NCBI GenBank assembly: GCA_017645645.1
Contig: JAGCOB010000007.1
Span: forward strand, 1-51,450
DNA from: Prevotella sp.
GTDB taxonomy: Bacteria > Bacteroidota > Bacteroidia > Bacteroidales > Bacteroidaceae
Reading direction: 5' to 3'
Length of the DNA stretch: 51,450 nucleotides
A program made the position numbers and the translations under genes. Within the stretch, counting starts at the first letter, position 1. Each line of letters opens with the position of its first letter. Positions 44,387-51,450 of this stretch are shown one piece after another. The notes under the pieces were generated by a model, which worked only from the letters and a program-made list of their open reading frames with translations, did no database searches and was not told the origin of the DNA.

Positions 44387-46206
44387 ACGTATTTCTTAAT
44401 CAAGGCTGTGAAACGTTCTCCGTATTTCTGCCTTTTGTGCTCCCCGATGCCTTGGATATAGCCAAAAGCTTCCAGAGATACAGGCTTGATAGTGGCGAGG
44501 GCGTGTAATACCTTGTCGCTAAATACGATATAGGGTGGAAAACCTTCTTCATCTGCACATTGGCGACGGAGGTTTCTAAGTGCTTCAAAGAGCTTCTTGT
44601 CTTCTGTGCCTGTCGTCTCTGGTAATCCTGGAATGGTAATGGTAGGGATTTCCAAATGCAAGCGTTTCTTGGGCTTCGTGATTTCCTTGGCGGTGTGGTC
44701 TATGACGCATAGTTCGGCACGTTTGCGTCCATAGAGAATATCATTGCCGCTATGGGTGATCTTGACGATATTGCCTTGGTCATAGGCAATTTCTATAAAT
44801 CCTAATTGGAGTATCTGGAGCAGGTAGTCCTGCCAGTCTGTCGTAGAGACAGCCTTACCGATTCCAAAAGTCTTCAGTTTCTCATAACCTTTGCGCTTGA
44901 CGGTAGGAGAGGCTATGCCTTTTAATATTTCTATAATGGTAGATGTCCGTATTTGCTCTTCCGTACGTTTGACGGCACTTAATGCCATCTGGATATATTC
45001 CGTTCCGTCAAAGCGACGGGGTGGGTTTTGACAGACATCACAATTGTCACAGTCATAATCCCGTTGCTCTCCGAAATAATTTAACAATATGCGTCTTCTG
45101 CAAATATTGGATTCCGCATATTCCTGCATCCTATGCAGTTTGTCAAGATTGACATCTTTCTGACCGCTTTCTTTGGCGAACTGGGATAGTTGGACCACAT
45201 CGCCAAGGGAGTAGAAAAGAACGGTGTCAGCGGGTGCTCCGTCACGACCGGCACGGCCGATCTCCTGATAGAAGCTCTCTATGCTTTTAGGCATGTTATA
45301 ATGAATCACCCAACGTACATTGCTCTTGTCGATACCCATACCAAATGCTATGGTGGCACAGACTACCTGTACGTCGTCTTTTTGAAAGTCGAGTTGTGCT
45401 TTGTCACGTTCGCTCTGATGGAGTCCTGCATGGTATACAGCAGAGTGTATTCCTTTTTCGTTTAGGAACTTGGCAACTTTCTCTGTAGTCTTTCTGCTTA
45501 AGCAGTATATGATGCCGCTATCCAAAGGACGTGCCTTGATAAACTGCAGAATATAGTTGTCTTTTTCTTTGGTTGCATATCCTCTTTTGACGGTAAGGCT
45601 TAAGTTCGGACGGTCAAAACTGGAGATGAAAACTTTAGGATTGTTCAGTTGGAGTTGTTTGATGATGTCCTGTCTGGTAATCTTGTCAGCGGTAGCGGTG
45701 AGGGCCATGATAGGAACATCAGGAAATTCTTTGTGAAGGATGTCAAGTTGGGTGTATTCCGGACGGAAGTCATGTCCCCATTGACTGATGCAATGCGCTT
45801 CGTCAACGGCAAACAATGAGATAGTCATTTGTTTTAACAAAAAGGGAATCTCTGTAAGTAATTTCTCTGGTGAGATGTAAAGAAGTTTGAGTGTGCCGTT
45901 CATACATTTACGTCGTACAACCGTATCAGTATTGTAATCGTTTCCGCTGTTCAGCGCGGCAGCTTCTATGCCATTGGCATTCAAGCTTTCCACCTGGTCT
46001 TTCATCAAACTGATCAATGGCGAAATAATGACGGCAGTTCCTGGCATGGCAATGGCAGGGATTTGATAACAAAGACTTTTACCTCCCCCTGTTGGCATAA
46101 GCACTAAACAGTCTTGTCGGAGTAGAACAGCGTTGATAATCTCTTCTTGGTTGGCTCTGAAAGAGTCGTAACCATAATAGCTTTTAAGGATGTTTTTTAT
46201 CTCCAT
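44383..46206 (-). CDS. recQ: ATP-dependent DNA helicase RecQ
   Basis: A 607-residue SF2 helicase. Walker A PTGGGKSLCYQ (residues 38-48), AVDEAHCISQWGHDFRP (DEAH and aromatic-rich loop), ALTATAD, and motif VI with QEIGRAGRDG. The RQC zinc cysteines (CRRRILLNYF, CDNCDVC) and a C-terminal HRDC domain (FEALRNLRRQCADEEG) are present, so it has the full bacterial RecQ domain set. It unwinds recombination and replication intermediates. Confidence 0.96.
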   Translation of the reverse strand: MEIKNILKSYYGYDSFRANQEEIINAVLLRQDCLVLMPTGGGKSLCYQIPAIAMPGTAVIISPLISLMKDQVESLNANGIEAAALNSGNDYNTDTVVRRKCMNGTLKLLYISPEKLLTEIPFLLKQMTISLFAVDEAHCISQWGHDFRPEYTQLDILHKEFPDVPIMALTATADKITRQDIIKQLQLNNPKVFISSFDRPNLSLTVKRGYATKEKDNYILQFIKARPLDSGIIYCLSRKTTEKVAKFLNEKGIHSAVYHAGLHQSERDKAQLDFQKDDVQVVCATIAFGMGIDKSNVRWVIHYNMPKSIESFYQEIGRAGRDGAPADTVLFYSLGDVVQLSQFAKESGQKDVNLDKLHRMQEYAESNICRRRILLNYFGEQRDYDCDNCDVCQNPPRRFDGTEYIQMALSAVKRTEEQIRTSTIIEILKGIASPTVKRKGYEKLKTFGIGKAVSTTDWQDYLLQILQLGFIEIAYDQGNIVKITHSGNDILYGRKRAELCVIDHTAKEITKPKKRLHLEIPTITIPGLPETTGTEDKKLFEALRNLRRQCADEEGFPPYIVFSDKVLHALATIKPVSLEAFGYIQGIGEHKRQKYGERFTALIKKYV

Positions 46207-46222
46207 TTCCTGAAATTTGGTA

Positions 46223-46230
46223 CAAAGTTA
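46223..46230 (-). promoter_or_regulatory. -7 box of recQ
   Basis: Minus-strand TAACTTTG 17 nt before the start codon. The -33 element is poor. Confidence 0.6.
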
Positions 46231-46283
46231 TCTCTTTTTTCTAAAAAATTGTTCAAAAATAGATGAATATTATTTTTTTTTAC

Positions 46284-46291
46284 TATATTTG
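46284..46291 (+). promoter_or_regulatory. -7 box of the AraC-type regulator
   Basis: TATATTTG, 44 nt before the ATG. The upstream region is T-rich but lacks a TTTG at 19-20 nt. Confidence 0.55.
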
Positions 46292-46335
46292 CAAAGAATT
46301 AATACAAAATCAATCAGTAGTTAATCATTACGACT

Positions 46336-46800
46336 ATGGCAAAGTATAATCTCACTGAGAAAAAAGTCAAGGAGGCCACATATCGGACTTTGGTGAACCC
46401 TCAGTTGATGGATGAACTGAAGGGAAAAATCCTAAATGTCATTGTCATGCAAAAGAAATACAAGGACAAGGATTACTCTGCAAAGAAACTGGCAGAGGAT
46501 TTAGGGACGAACACTCGCTATATCTCTGCTGTGGTCAATGTACAGTTTCATATGAATTACACGTCGTTTGTGAACAAGTTCCGGATTGAAGAGGCAATGA
46601 CCCTTATGGTGGACAAACGCTATCAGGAACTGACGATGGAAGAGGTGAGTGATATGGTCGGCTTTGCTAATCGCCAATCGTTCTATGCCTCATTCTTCAA
46701 ATTCATGAACATGACTCCACGGGAATATCGTATGAAACATTTTGAAAATCATCCTTCGCTCAAGGTTAAACGCACAAAAAAGAAGAAAAAGAATGTTTAG
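46336..46800 (+). CDS. AraC-type helix-turn-helix regulator, DNA-binding domain only
   Basis: A 154-residue protein. Residues about 50-70 (YSAKKLAEDLGTNTRYISAVVN) and 95-130 (LTMEEVSDMVGFANRQSFYASFFKFMNMTPREYR) form the two helix-turn-helix units of AraC/XylS proteins. No separate sensor domain is visible; the C-terminus is a Lys-rich tail. Bacteroidales have many such short AraC-like proteins, often C-terminal parts of hybrid regulators. It overlaps the DPP III start by 8 nt. Confidence 0.9.
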   Translation: MAKYNLTEKKVKEATYRTLVNPQLMDELKGKILNVIVMQKKYKDKDYSAKKLAEDLGTNTRYISAVVNVQFHMNYTSFVNKFRIEEAMTLMVDKRYQELTMEEVSDMVGFANRQSFYASFFKFMNMTPREYRMKHFENHPSLKVKRTKKKKKNV

Positions 46801-48736
46801 ATATTCAGATGAGCGTTTTGCTGACCTTCAACTGCTCAGATACCAGTTACCTGGTTTTGAGCAGTTAACTTTTCGTCAGAAACGATATATCTATGCCTTG
46901 TCAAAAGCAACCTTATATGGTCGGGATATCACTTTCGATCAGTTTGGGAAATACAATCTTCGCATTCGCAAGATACTGGAGACGGTCTATACGAATCCGG
47001 ACATAAACCGTCATACAGAGGATTTTATGGCATTGGAAGTCTATTTGAAGAGAATATGGTTTTCCAATGGCATTTATCATCATTATGGTTGTGGGAAATT
47101 CCTGCCAGGTTTTAGTGAGAAGTATCTTCGACGAGTCTTGGAGGAAATACCTGTTGACAACCTTTCACTTCGTGAGGGTGAGACGCTGGATGACTTATGC
47201 CAAGAGTTGTTTCCTGTGATTTTTGACCCTACTGTTCTTCCGAAAAGGGTGAACAAGAATGATGGAGAGGATTTAGTCATGACCTCAGCCTGTCATTTCT
47301 ATCAGGGAGTCAGTCAGCATGAGGCGGAAACCTTTTATCAGCAACAGAAATCCTCCTATCAGGGTGATGAGCCTCCTTCGTTTGGATTGAATTCCACGCT
47401 TGTGAAGAAAGACGGTTGTCTATATGAGGATGTCTGGCGTGTCGGTGGCAGGTATTCGAAAGCGATAGAGCAAATTGTCTATTGGCTGGAGCAGGCAAAG
47501 TATTATGCAGAGAACTCTCGGCAGGTTCGTATCATAGAACTCTTGACAGATTATTATAAGACGGGTGACCTGCAATGTTTCAATGCCTATTGTAAAGAGT
47601 GGGTGAGTGAGCAGGAGGGACGGATAGACTTTGTCAACGGTTTTATCGAGGTATATGGTGACCCGTTGGCTTTGAAAGGGTCATGGGAAGGTATTGTGGA
47701 ATATAAAGACCTGGAGGCGACGAAACGGACACAGACCATCAGTCGGAATGCTCAATGGTTTGAAGACCATTCCCCTATCAATCCCCGTTTCCGTAAGAGG
47801 CAGGTCAAGGGTGTGACGGCCAATGCCATCTGTGCCGCGATGCTGGGTGGCGACGAGTATCCCTCTACGGCTATTGGCATTAATCTGCCCAATGCCGACT
47901 GGATCAGGGCGGAGTATGGAAGTAAGAGCATCACCATCAGCAATATTACAGATGCCTATAACAAGGCAGCCCGTGGAAACGGTTTCAAAGAGGAGTTTGT
48001 GATTGACGGGGAGACGCTTGCCATGATTAACCGGTATGGTGATGTGTGTGATGATCTTCATACCGATCTGCATGAGTGTTTGGGACATGGTAGCGGACAA
48101 TTGTTGCCGGGAACGGACCCTGATGCCCTGAAAGCCTATGGTAACACTATTGAGGAGGCACGTGCCGACTTGTTCGGACTCTATTATATAGCAGATGACA
48201 AACTGGTTGAGTTGGGGCTTCTTCCTGACGGTGAAGCTTATAAGGCACAGTATTACAGTTATATGATGAACGGGCTGCTGACCCAACTGACCCGTATACA
48301 GCCAGGTCATCAGATAGAGGAGGCACATATGCGTAACCGGGCGTTGATAGCCCATTGGTGTCTGGAGAACGGTAATACACTCTCACTGATCAAGCGGGAG
48401 GGGAAGAGCTATCTCCGCATTAATGACTATGTTTCCTTACGTCAGCAGATTGCAGCATTGTTGGCAGAGATACAGCGCATTAAGAGCGAAGGAGACTATG
48501 AGGCTGCAAGAGAGTTGGTAGAGCGTTATGCCGTGAAGGTGGATCCCGTTATTCATGAGGAGATACTGGAACGCTATAAACGCCTGAATCTGGCTCCTTA
48601 TAAGGGTTTTATTAATCCCAGACTGGTTCCTGTTAGGAATGAACAGGGGGAGATGACCGATATACAAGTAGATTATACGGAGGGCTATGCACAGCAGATG
48701 CTACGCTATAGCACGGAATACGGCACGTTAATATGA
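46793..48736 (+). CDS. Dipeptidyl peptidase III (family M49)
   Basis: A 647-residue product started at MFRYSDERFADLQ, 8 nt before the regulator stop; an upstream in-frame start lies inside that gene. The zinc site HECLGH is at residues 427-432, with the third ligand in EEARAD near 454. The pentapeptide form HExxxH with the downstream EEARAD is diagnostic for M49. It removes dipeptides from peptide N-termini. No signal peptide is evident, so it is cytoplasmic. It overlaps the AlkD-like gene by 4 nt. Confidence 0.94.
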   Translation: MFRYSDERFADLQLLRYQLPGFEQLTFRQKRYIYALSKATLYGRDITFDQFGKYNLRIRKILETVYTNPDINRHTEDFMALEVYLKRIWFSNGIYHHYGCGKFLPGFSEKYLRRVLEEIPVDNLSLREGETLDDLCQELFPVIFDPTVLPKRVNKNDGEDLVMTSACHFYQGVSQHEAETFYQQQKSSYQGDEPPSFGLNSTLVKKDGCLYEDVWRVGGRYSKAIEQIVYWLEQAKYYAENSRQVRIIELLTDYYKTGDLQCFNAYCKEWVSEQEGRIDFVNGFIEVYGDPLALKGSWEGIVEYKDLEATKRTQTISRNAQWFEDHSPINPRFRKRQVKGVTANAICAAMLGGDEYPSTAIGINLPNADWIRAEYGSKSITISNITDAYNKAARGNGFKEEFVIDGETLAMINRYGDVCDDLHTDLHECLGHGSGQLLPGTDPDALKAYGNTIEEARADLFGLYYIADDKLVELGLLPDGEAYKAQYYSYMMNGLLTQLTRIQPGHQIEEAHMRNRALIAHWCLENGNTLSLIKREGKSYLRINDYVSLRQQIAALLAEIQRIKSEGDYEAARELVERYAVKVDPVIHEEILERYKRLNLAPYKGFINPRLVPVRNEQGEMTDIQVDYTEGYAQQMLRYSTEYGTLI

Positions 48737-49353
48737 ATCAGCAGATACAGGAAAGGGTTAAGGAAATCAAACAGTCGTTCCGACAGTTGATGGACGGACA
48801 GACGGCTCAGTCGATGCGCGACAAGGGTGTTGACTATAAACTCAACTGGGGTGCATCCATTCCCATGTTAAGAGAAAAGGCCGAAGAGATAGGAAAAGAC
48901 TATGACCTTGCCATTGAACTATGGAAGGCGGATGTGAGAGAATGTAAGATTCTCGCCACGATGATGATGCCTGCTGATAAGATGCTGCGGGAAGTGGCGG
49001 ATATCTGGATGGAGCAGACAACCTCTCAGGAGATAGCAGAACAGGCTGCTTTCAATTTGTATCAGTATCTTCCTTATGCTGCAGACCTTGCCTATCAGTG
49101 GATGGCTTCAGAGAAAGAACTGTACCAGTTGTGTGGCTTTCATATACTGACGCGGTTGTTTATGAACAAGCAGGAACCCAATGAACGGGGTATCAACGAG
49201 TTTATTGACCAGGCACTGGCGGCTTTACAGGGTCCTTCTTTGATTGTTCGGAAGGCAGCCATGCAATGCATTATCCGGTTTTCAGAATTAGGTCTTGTCT
49301 ATGAACGAATGGCTAAAAGTGCCCTTAAATCCCTCAATTTAGATTTTTTTTAA
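48733..49353 (+). CDS. DNA alkylation repair (AlkD/HEAT-like) protein
   Basis: A 206-residue all-helical protein with HEAT-like repeats. SIPMLREKAEEIGKDYDLAIELW and the following segments, including QAAFNLYQYLP, match the AlkC/AlkD-like DNA glycosylase superfamily. AlkD removes bulky or charged N-alkylpurines. I cannot confirm the catalytic Trp/Asp arrangement by eye, so a non-catalytic HEAT protein remains possible. Confidence 0.8.
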   Translation: MNQQIQERVKEIKQSFRQLMDGQTAQSMRDKGVDYKLNWGASIPMLREKAEEIGKDYDLAIELWKADVRECKILATMMMPADKMLREVADIWMEQTTSQEIAEQAAFNLYQYLPYAADLAYQWMASEKELYQLCGFHILTRLFMNKQEPNERGINEFIDQALAALQGPSLIVRKAAMQCIIRFSELGLVYERMAKSALKSLNLDFF

Positions 49354-49385
49354 ATAATTAATGCCATATTCTAAATAAATTGTTG

Positions 49386-49393
49386 TAATTTTG
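49386..49393 (+). promoter_or_regulatory. -7 box of the Fur-family gene
   Basis: TAATTTTG 24 nt before the ATG at 49418. No clear -33. Confidence 0.55.
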
Positions 49394-49417
49394 TGCGGTT
49401 TTTGGTATTAATTGTAT

Positions 49418-49918
49418 ATGAAAGAAAGTGTTAGGGAAACAGTCAGGCAGATCCTGACGAACTATCTGGAGATGAATAATCACCGGAAGACTCCTGAACG
49501 ATATGCGATATTGGATGCTGTTTATGATATTAACAGTCATTTTACACTTGACGAACTGAGTGAGAAACTGTCTGAGGAGAACAATTTCCCTGTCAGTCGT
49601 GCAACACTCTATAACACCTTGAAGTTGTTTATGGAGTTAAGACTGGTCATTAGGCATCGTTTCCAGGGACAGACCAAATACGAGGCATGTTATGACAATA
49701 ACAGCCATAGCCATCAAATCTGCACGATATGTGGAGAGGTCACGGAAATCAAGTCCCCCCAGATTTCCGAAACGATAGGTAATATGCACCTGAAGCGTTT
49801 TCGGAAAGATGGCTATTCATTGTATATCTATGGGATATGCAGTACGTGTCAGGCAAAAATTACACGTATCAAGGCTCAGAAGAAGAAACAGAAAACTCAA
49901 AATAAAAAGATCAAATGA
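49418..49918 (+). CDS. Fur-family metalloregulator
   Basis: A 166-residue protein. Winged helix in residues about 15-90 (HRKTPERYAILDAVYDI, FPVSRATLYNTLKLFMEL) and dimerisation domain with HSHQICTICGEVTEI and CSTCQAK, giving two CxxC pairs for a structural zinc. The subtype (Fur, Zur or PerR) cannot be decided. The Lys/Gln-rich tail is unusual but harmless. It overlaps purA by 4 nt (ATGA), an odd pairing of a metal regulator with purine synthesis. Confidence 0.92.
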   Translation: MKESVRETVRQILTNYLEMNNHRKTPERYAILDAVYDINSHFTLDELSEKLSEENNFPVSRATLYNTLKLFMELRLVIRHRFQGQTKYEACYDNNSHSHQICTICGEVTEIKSPQISETIGNMHLKRFRKDGYSLYIYGICSTCQAKITRIKAQKKKQKTQNKKIK

Positions 49919-51021
49919 ATCAAGGTAAAGTAGATGTCCTGCTCGGTTTGCAGTGGGGCGATGAAGGAAAAGGTAAGGTGGTCGATGTGCTGACCCCGCA
50001 GTATGATGTCGTGGCTCGTTTCCAGGGAGGTCCGAATGCCGGTCACACCTTGGAGTTCGAAGGACAGAAATATGTGCTTCGCAGTATTCCGTCCGGCATC
50101 TTCCAAGGAGGCAAGGTGAACATCATCGGTAACGGTGTCGTACTGGCTCCAGACTTGTTTATGGACGAGGCAAAGGCTTTGGAGGCAAGCGGTCATGAAT
50201 TGAAGAGCCGCCTGCATATCTCCAAGAAAGCACATCTGATTATGCCGACTCATCGTGTATTGGATGCTGCCTATGAGGCACAGAAAGGTAAGGATAAGGT
50301 AGGTACCACCGGTAAGGGCATTGGTCCTACCTATACGGATAAGGTTAGCCGTAACGGTCTGCGTGTTGGTGACATCCTTGAGAACTTTGAAGAGAAATAT
50401 GCGAAGGCGAAGGCTCGTCACGAGGCCATCTTGAAGTCTCTGAATTTCGACTATGACATCACGGAGGTGGAGAAGAAATGGCTGGAGGGCATCGAGTACC
50501 TGCGCCAGTATCCCATTGTCGACTCAGAGCATGAGATCAACAACCTGTTGAAGAGCGGCAAGAGTGTTCTTTGCGAGGGAGCACAGGGTACCATGCTGGA
50601 TATCGATTTCGGCTCTTATCCTTTCGTGACCTCTTCCAACACGATCTGTGCAGGTGCTTGTACGGGACTGGGCATCGGTCCTAACAAGATTGGTGACGTG
50701 TATGGTATCATGAAGGCTTATTGCACCCGTGTCGGTGCCGGTCCTTTCCCCACGGAGCTGTTTGACGAGACAGGCAAGAAGATCCGTGACCTGGGACATG
50801 AGTATGGTGCGGTGACTGGTCGTGAGCGCCGTTGCGGCTGGATTGACCTGGTAGCCCTGAAATACTCTATCATGGTGAACGGTGTCACTCAGTTAATTAT
50901 GATGAAGAGTGATGTCCTTGACGACTTTGACACCATCAAGGCTTGTGTGGCTTACAAGCAGAACGGTAACAAGATAGACTACTTCCCCTATAACATAGAG
51001 GAGGGCATCGAGCCCGTCTAG
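49915..51021 (+). CDS. purA: Adenylosuccinate synthetase, truncated by an in-frame TAG
   Basis: The sequence up to the TAG at 51019-51021 gives 368 residues. The N-terminal LLGLQWGDEGKGKVVDVL is the P-loop (Asp/Lys catalytic), FQGGPNAGHTL holds the His, TTGKGIGPTYTDKVSRNG and GAQGTMLDIDFGSYPFVTSS are family motifs. PurA makes adenylosuccinate from IMP, aspartate and GTP. The normal length in relatives is about 423-430. The missing part contains the guanine-binding IGPDRDQTI, and it continues in the same frame after the stop. Confidence 0.93.
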   Translation: MNQGKVDVLLGLQWGDEGKGKVVDVLTPQYDVVARFQGGPNAGHTLEFEGQKYVLRSIPSGIFQGGKVNIIGNGVVLAPDLFMDEAKALEASGHELKSRLHISKKAHLIMPTHRVLDAAYEAQKGKDKVGTTGKGIGPTYTDKVSRNGLRVGDILENFEEKYAKAKARHEAILKSLNFDYDITEVEKKWLEGIEYLRQYPIVDSEHEINNLLKSGKSVLCEGAQGTMLDIDFGSYPFVTSSNTICAGACTGLGIGPNKIGDVYGIMKAYCTRVGAGPFPTELFDETGKKIRDLGHEYGAVTGRERRCGWIDLVALKYSIMVNGVTQLIMMKSDVLDDFDTIKACVAYKQNGNKIDYFPYNIEEGIEPV

Positions 51022-51186
51022 AAGGAGCTTCCCGGATGGAAGACGGACATGACGAAGTTTACCAGTGAAGACCAGTTCCCGCAGGCGTTCAAGGATTATA
51101 TCCAGTTCCTGGAGGCTGAATTGGAGACTCCTATCAAGATTATCTCTATCGGTCCGGACCGCGACCAGACAATTGTAAGAAAGTAA
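51022..51186 (+). pseudogene. purA: Remainder of purA beyond the in-frame stop
   Basis: Reading on in the purA frame gives KELPGWKTDMTKF, DYIQFLEAELETPIKI and ISIGPDRDQTIVRK, then TAA at 51184-51186. These are conserved PurA residues with no other damage, so the whole gene would be 423 residues if the TAG were a Tyr codon. It is followed with no gap by hisS. Confidence 0.9.
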
Positions 51187-51450
51187 ATGGCACAGAAACC
51201 AAGTATTCCAAAAGGCACACGTGACTTCGGTCCCGTGGAGATGGCGAAGCGTAACTACATCTTCAATACCATCCGTGAGGTCTATGCACTCTATGGCTTC
51301 CAGCAGATAGAGACACCTGCCATGGAGACCTTGCAGACCCTGATGGGTAAATATGGCGAGGAAGGTGATAAACTCTTGTTCAAGGTATTGAACAGTGGTG
51401 ACTTCCTTTCGAAGTTTACAGAGGAAGAACTCTCAACTCTCAACTCTCAA
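51187..51450 (+). CDS. hisS: Histidyl-tRNA synthetase, N-terminal part, cut by window end
   Basis: The ATG immediately follows the purA-frame TAA. The sequence begins [20 protein letters not shown] and contains [25 protein letters not shown] (class II motif 1 region, shown broken by me). After [13 protein letters not shown] the frame enters a 7-nt tandem array reading LSTLNSQ, at a point where relatives have a short charged loop. It charges tRNA-His. Its 3' part is outside the window. Confidence 0.93.
   Translation, partial: MAQKPSIPKGTRDFGPVEMAKRNYIFNTIREVYALYGFQQIETPAMETLQTLMGKYGEEGDKLLFKVLNSGDFLSKFTEEELSTLNSQ
51428..51450. repeat. 7-nt tandem repeat, at least 3 units, in frame inside hisS, cut by the window end
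   Basis: Perfect units AACTCTC repeated, reading LSTLNSQ in the hisS frame. The right edge of the array is not visible. Confidence 0.88.

Noticed and set aside
49915-51186. Genome-wide reassignment of TAG to tyrosine
   Set aside because: Several other genes in the window end naturally at TAG with nothing conserved beyond (glycosyltransferase 3873-3875, GldB-like 6098-6100, rel 18628-18630, yihY 44384-44386), so TAG works as a stop here.

Overview
The window is chromosomal DNA from a Bacteroidales bacterium, most likely a member of the Prevotellaceae. The evidence is the promoter architecture and the gene content. Many genes are preceded by the Bacteroidetes-type promoter TTTG-N19/20-TAnnTTTG, and Shine-Dalgarno sequences are mostly weak. 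Typical Bacteroidales families are present: DUF4494, DUF4861, a GldB-like lipoprotein, a C10 (streptopain) protease with a Prevotella-style C-terminus, and an NfeD/SPFH pair. Gene density is high and nearly everything is housekeeping. There is no phage, plasmid, insertion sequence, CRISPR array or tRNA gene that I can see. LAYOUT: 1-1.3 kb holds the end of rpsF, then rpsR and rplI, and a tiny lipoprotein. 1.5-8.3 kb holds an MtaB-type tRNA methylthiotransferase, a glycosyltransferase, a DUF4861 protein, a GldB-like lipoprotein and a DPP-IV-type S9 peptidase. 8.3-11 kb is a minus-strand group: HTH-like membrane protein, NfeD, SPFH protein, rubrerythrin. 11-16.3 kb holds a small HExxH protein, trpS, a structured non-coding interval, comEC and a divergent ligA. 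16.4-23.6 kb holds a RelA-like (p)ppGpp synthetase, the C10 protease, a LolC/E-type permease and an aminotransferase. 23.7-28.4 kb holds a pseudokinase, DUF4494 and YggS on the plus strand, facing an EFR1 ferredoxin and a histidine-kinase-like protein. 28.5-35.4 kb is the leucine operon leuA-leuC-leuD-LeuA/CimA homologue-leuB plus a TPR protein. 35.5-42.5 kb holds rpmA and rplU, and the tightly overlapped operon lon-tgt-lptF/G-DEAD helicase. 42.6-51.45 kb holds rnpB (RNase P RNA), yihY, recQ, an AraC-type regulator, DPP III, an AlkD-like protein, a Fur-family regulator, purA and the start of hisS. HOW IT WORKS TOGETHER: most genes sit in short operons with 1-8 nt start/stop overlaps, often driven by back-to-back divergent promoters. 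MOST NOTEWORTHY: (1) At least 13 short tandem arrays with fixed periods of 7, 8 or 9 nt are scattered through the window. They lie between genes, exactly at gene 3' ends, and in frame inside conserved genes (rel, the leu-operon CimA/LeuA homologue, hisS, DUF4861). The 7-nt class writes a recognisable peptide, LNSQLS-like. (2) Three orphan promoter-plus-terminator units look like small RNAs or attenuators: about 12.81-12.90 kb plus strand, 21.10-20.98 kb minus strand, and 36.37-36.28 kb minus strand. (3) purA carries an in-frame TAG at a position where relatives have Tyr, with an intact reading frame beyond it. (4) Several signalling proteins have lost catalytic residues: a Rel with HP in place of HD, a kinase without its phospho-acceptor His, and a pseudokinase. 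Nothing here is clearly a new defence or mobile system. The repeat family and the orphan RNA units are the best candidates for undescribed biology.
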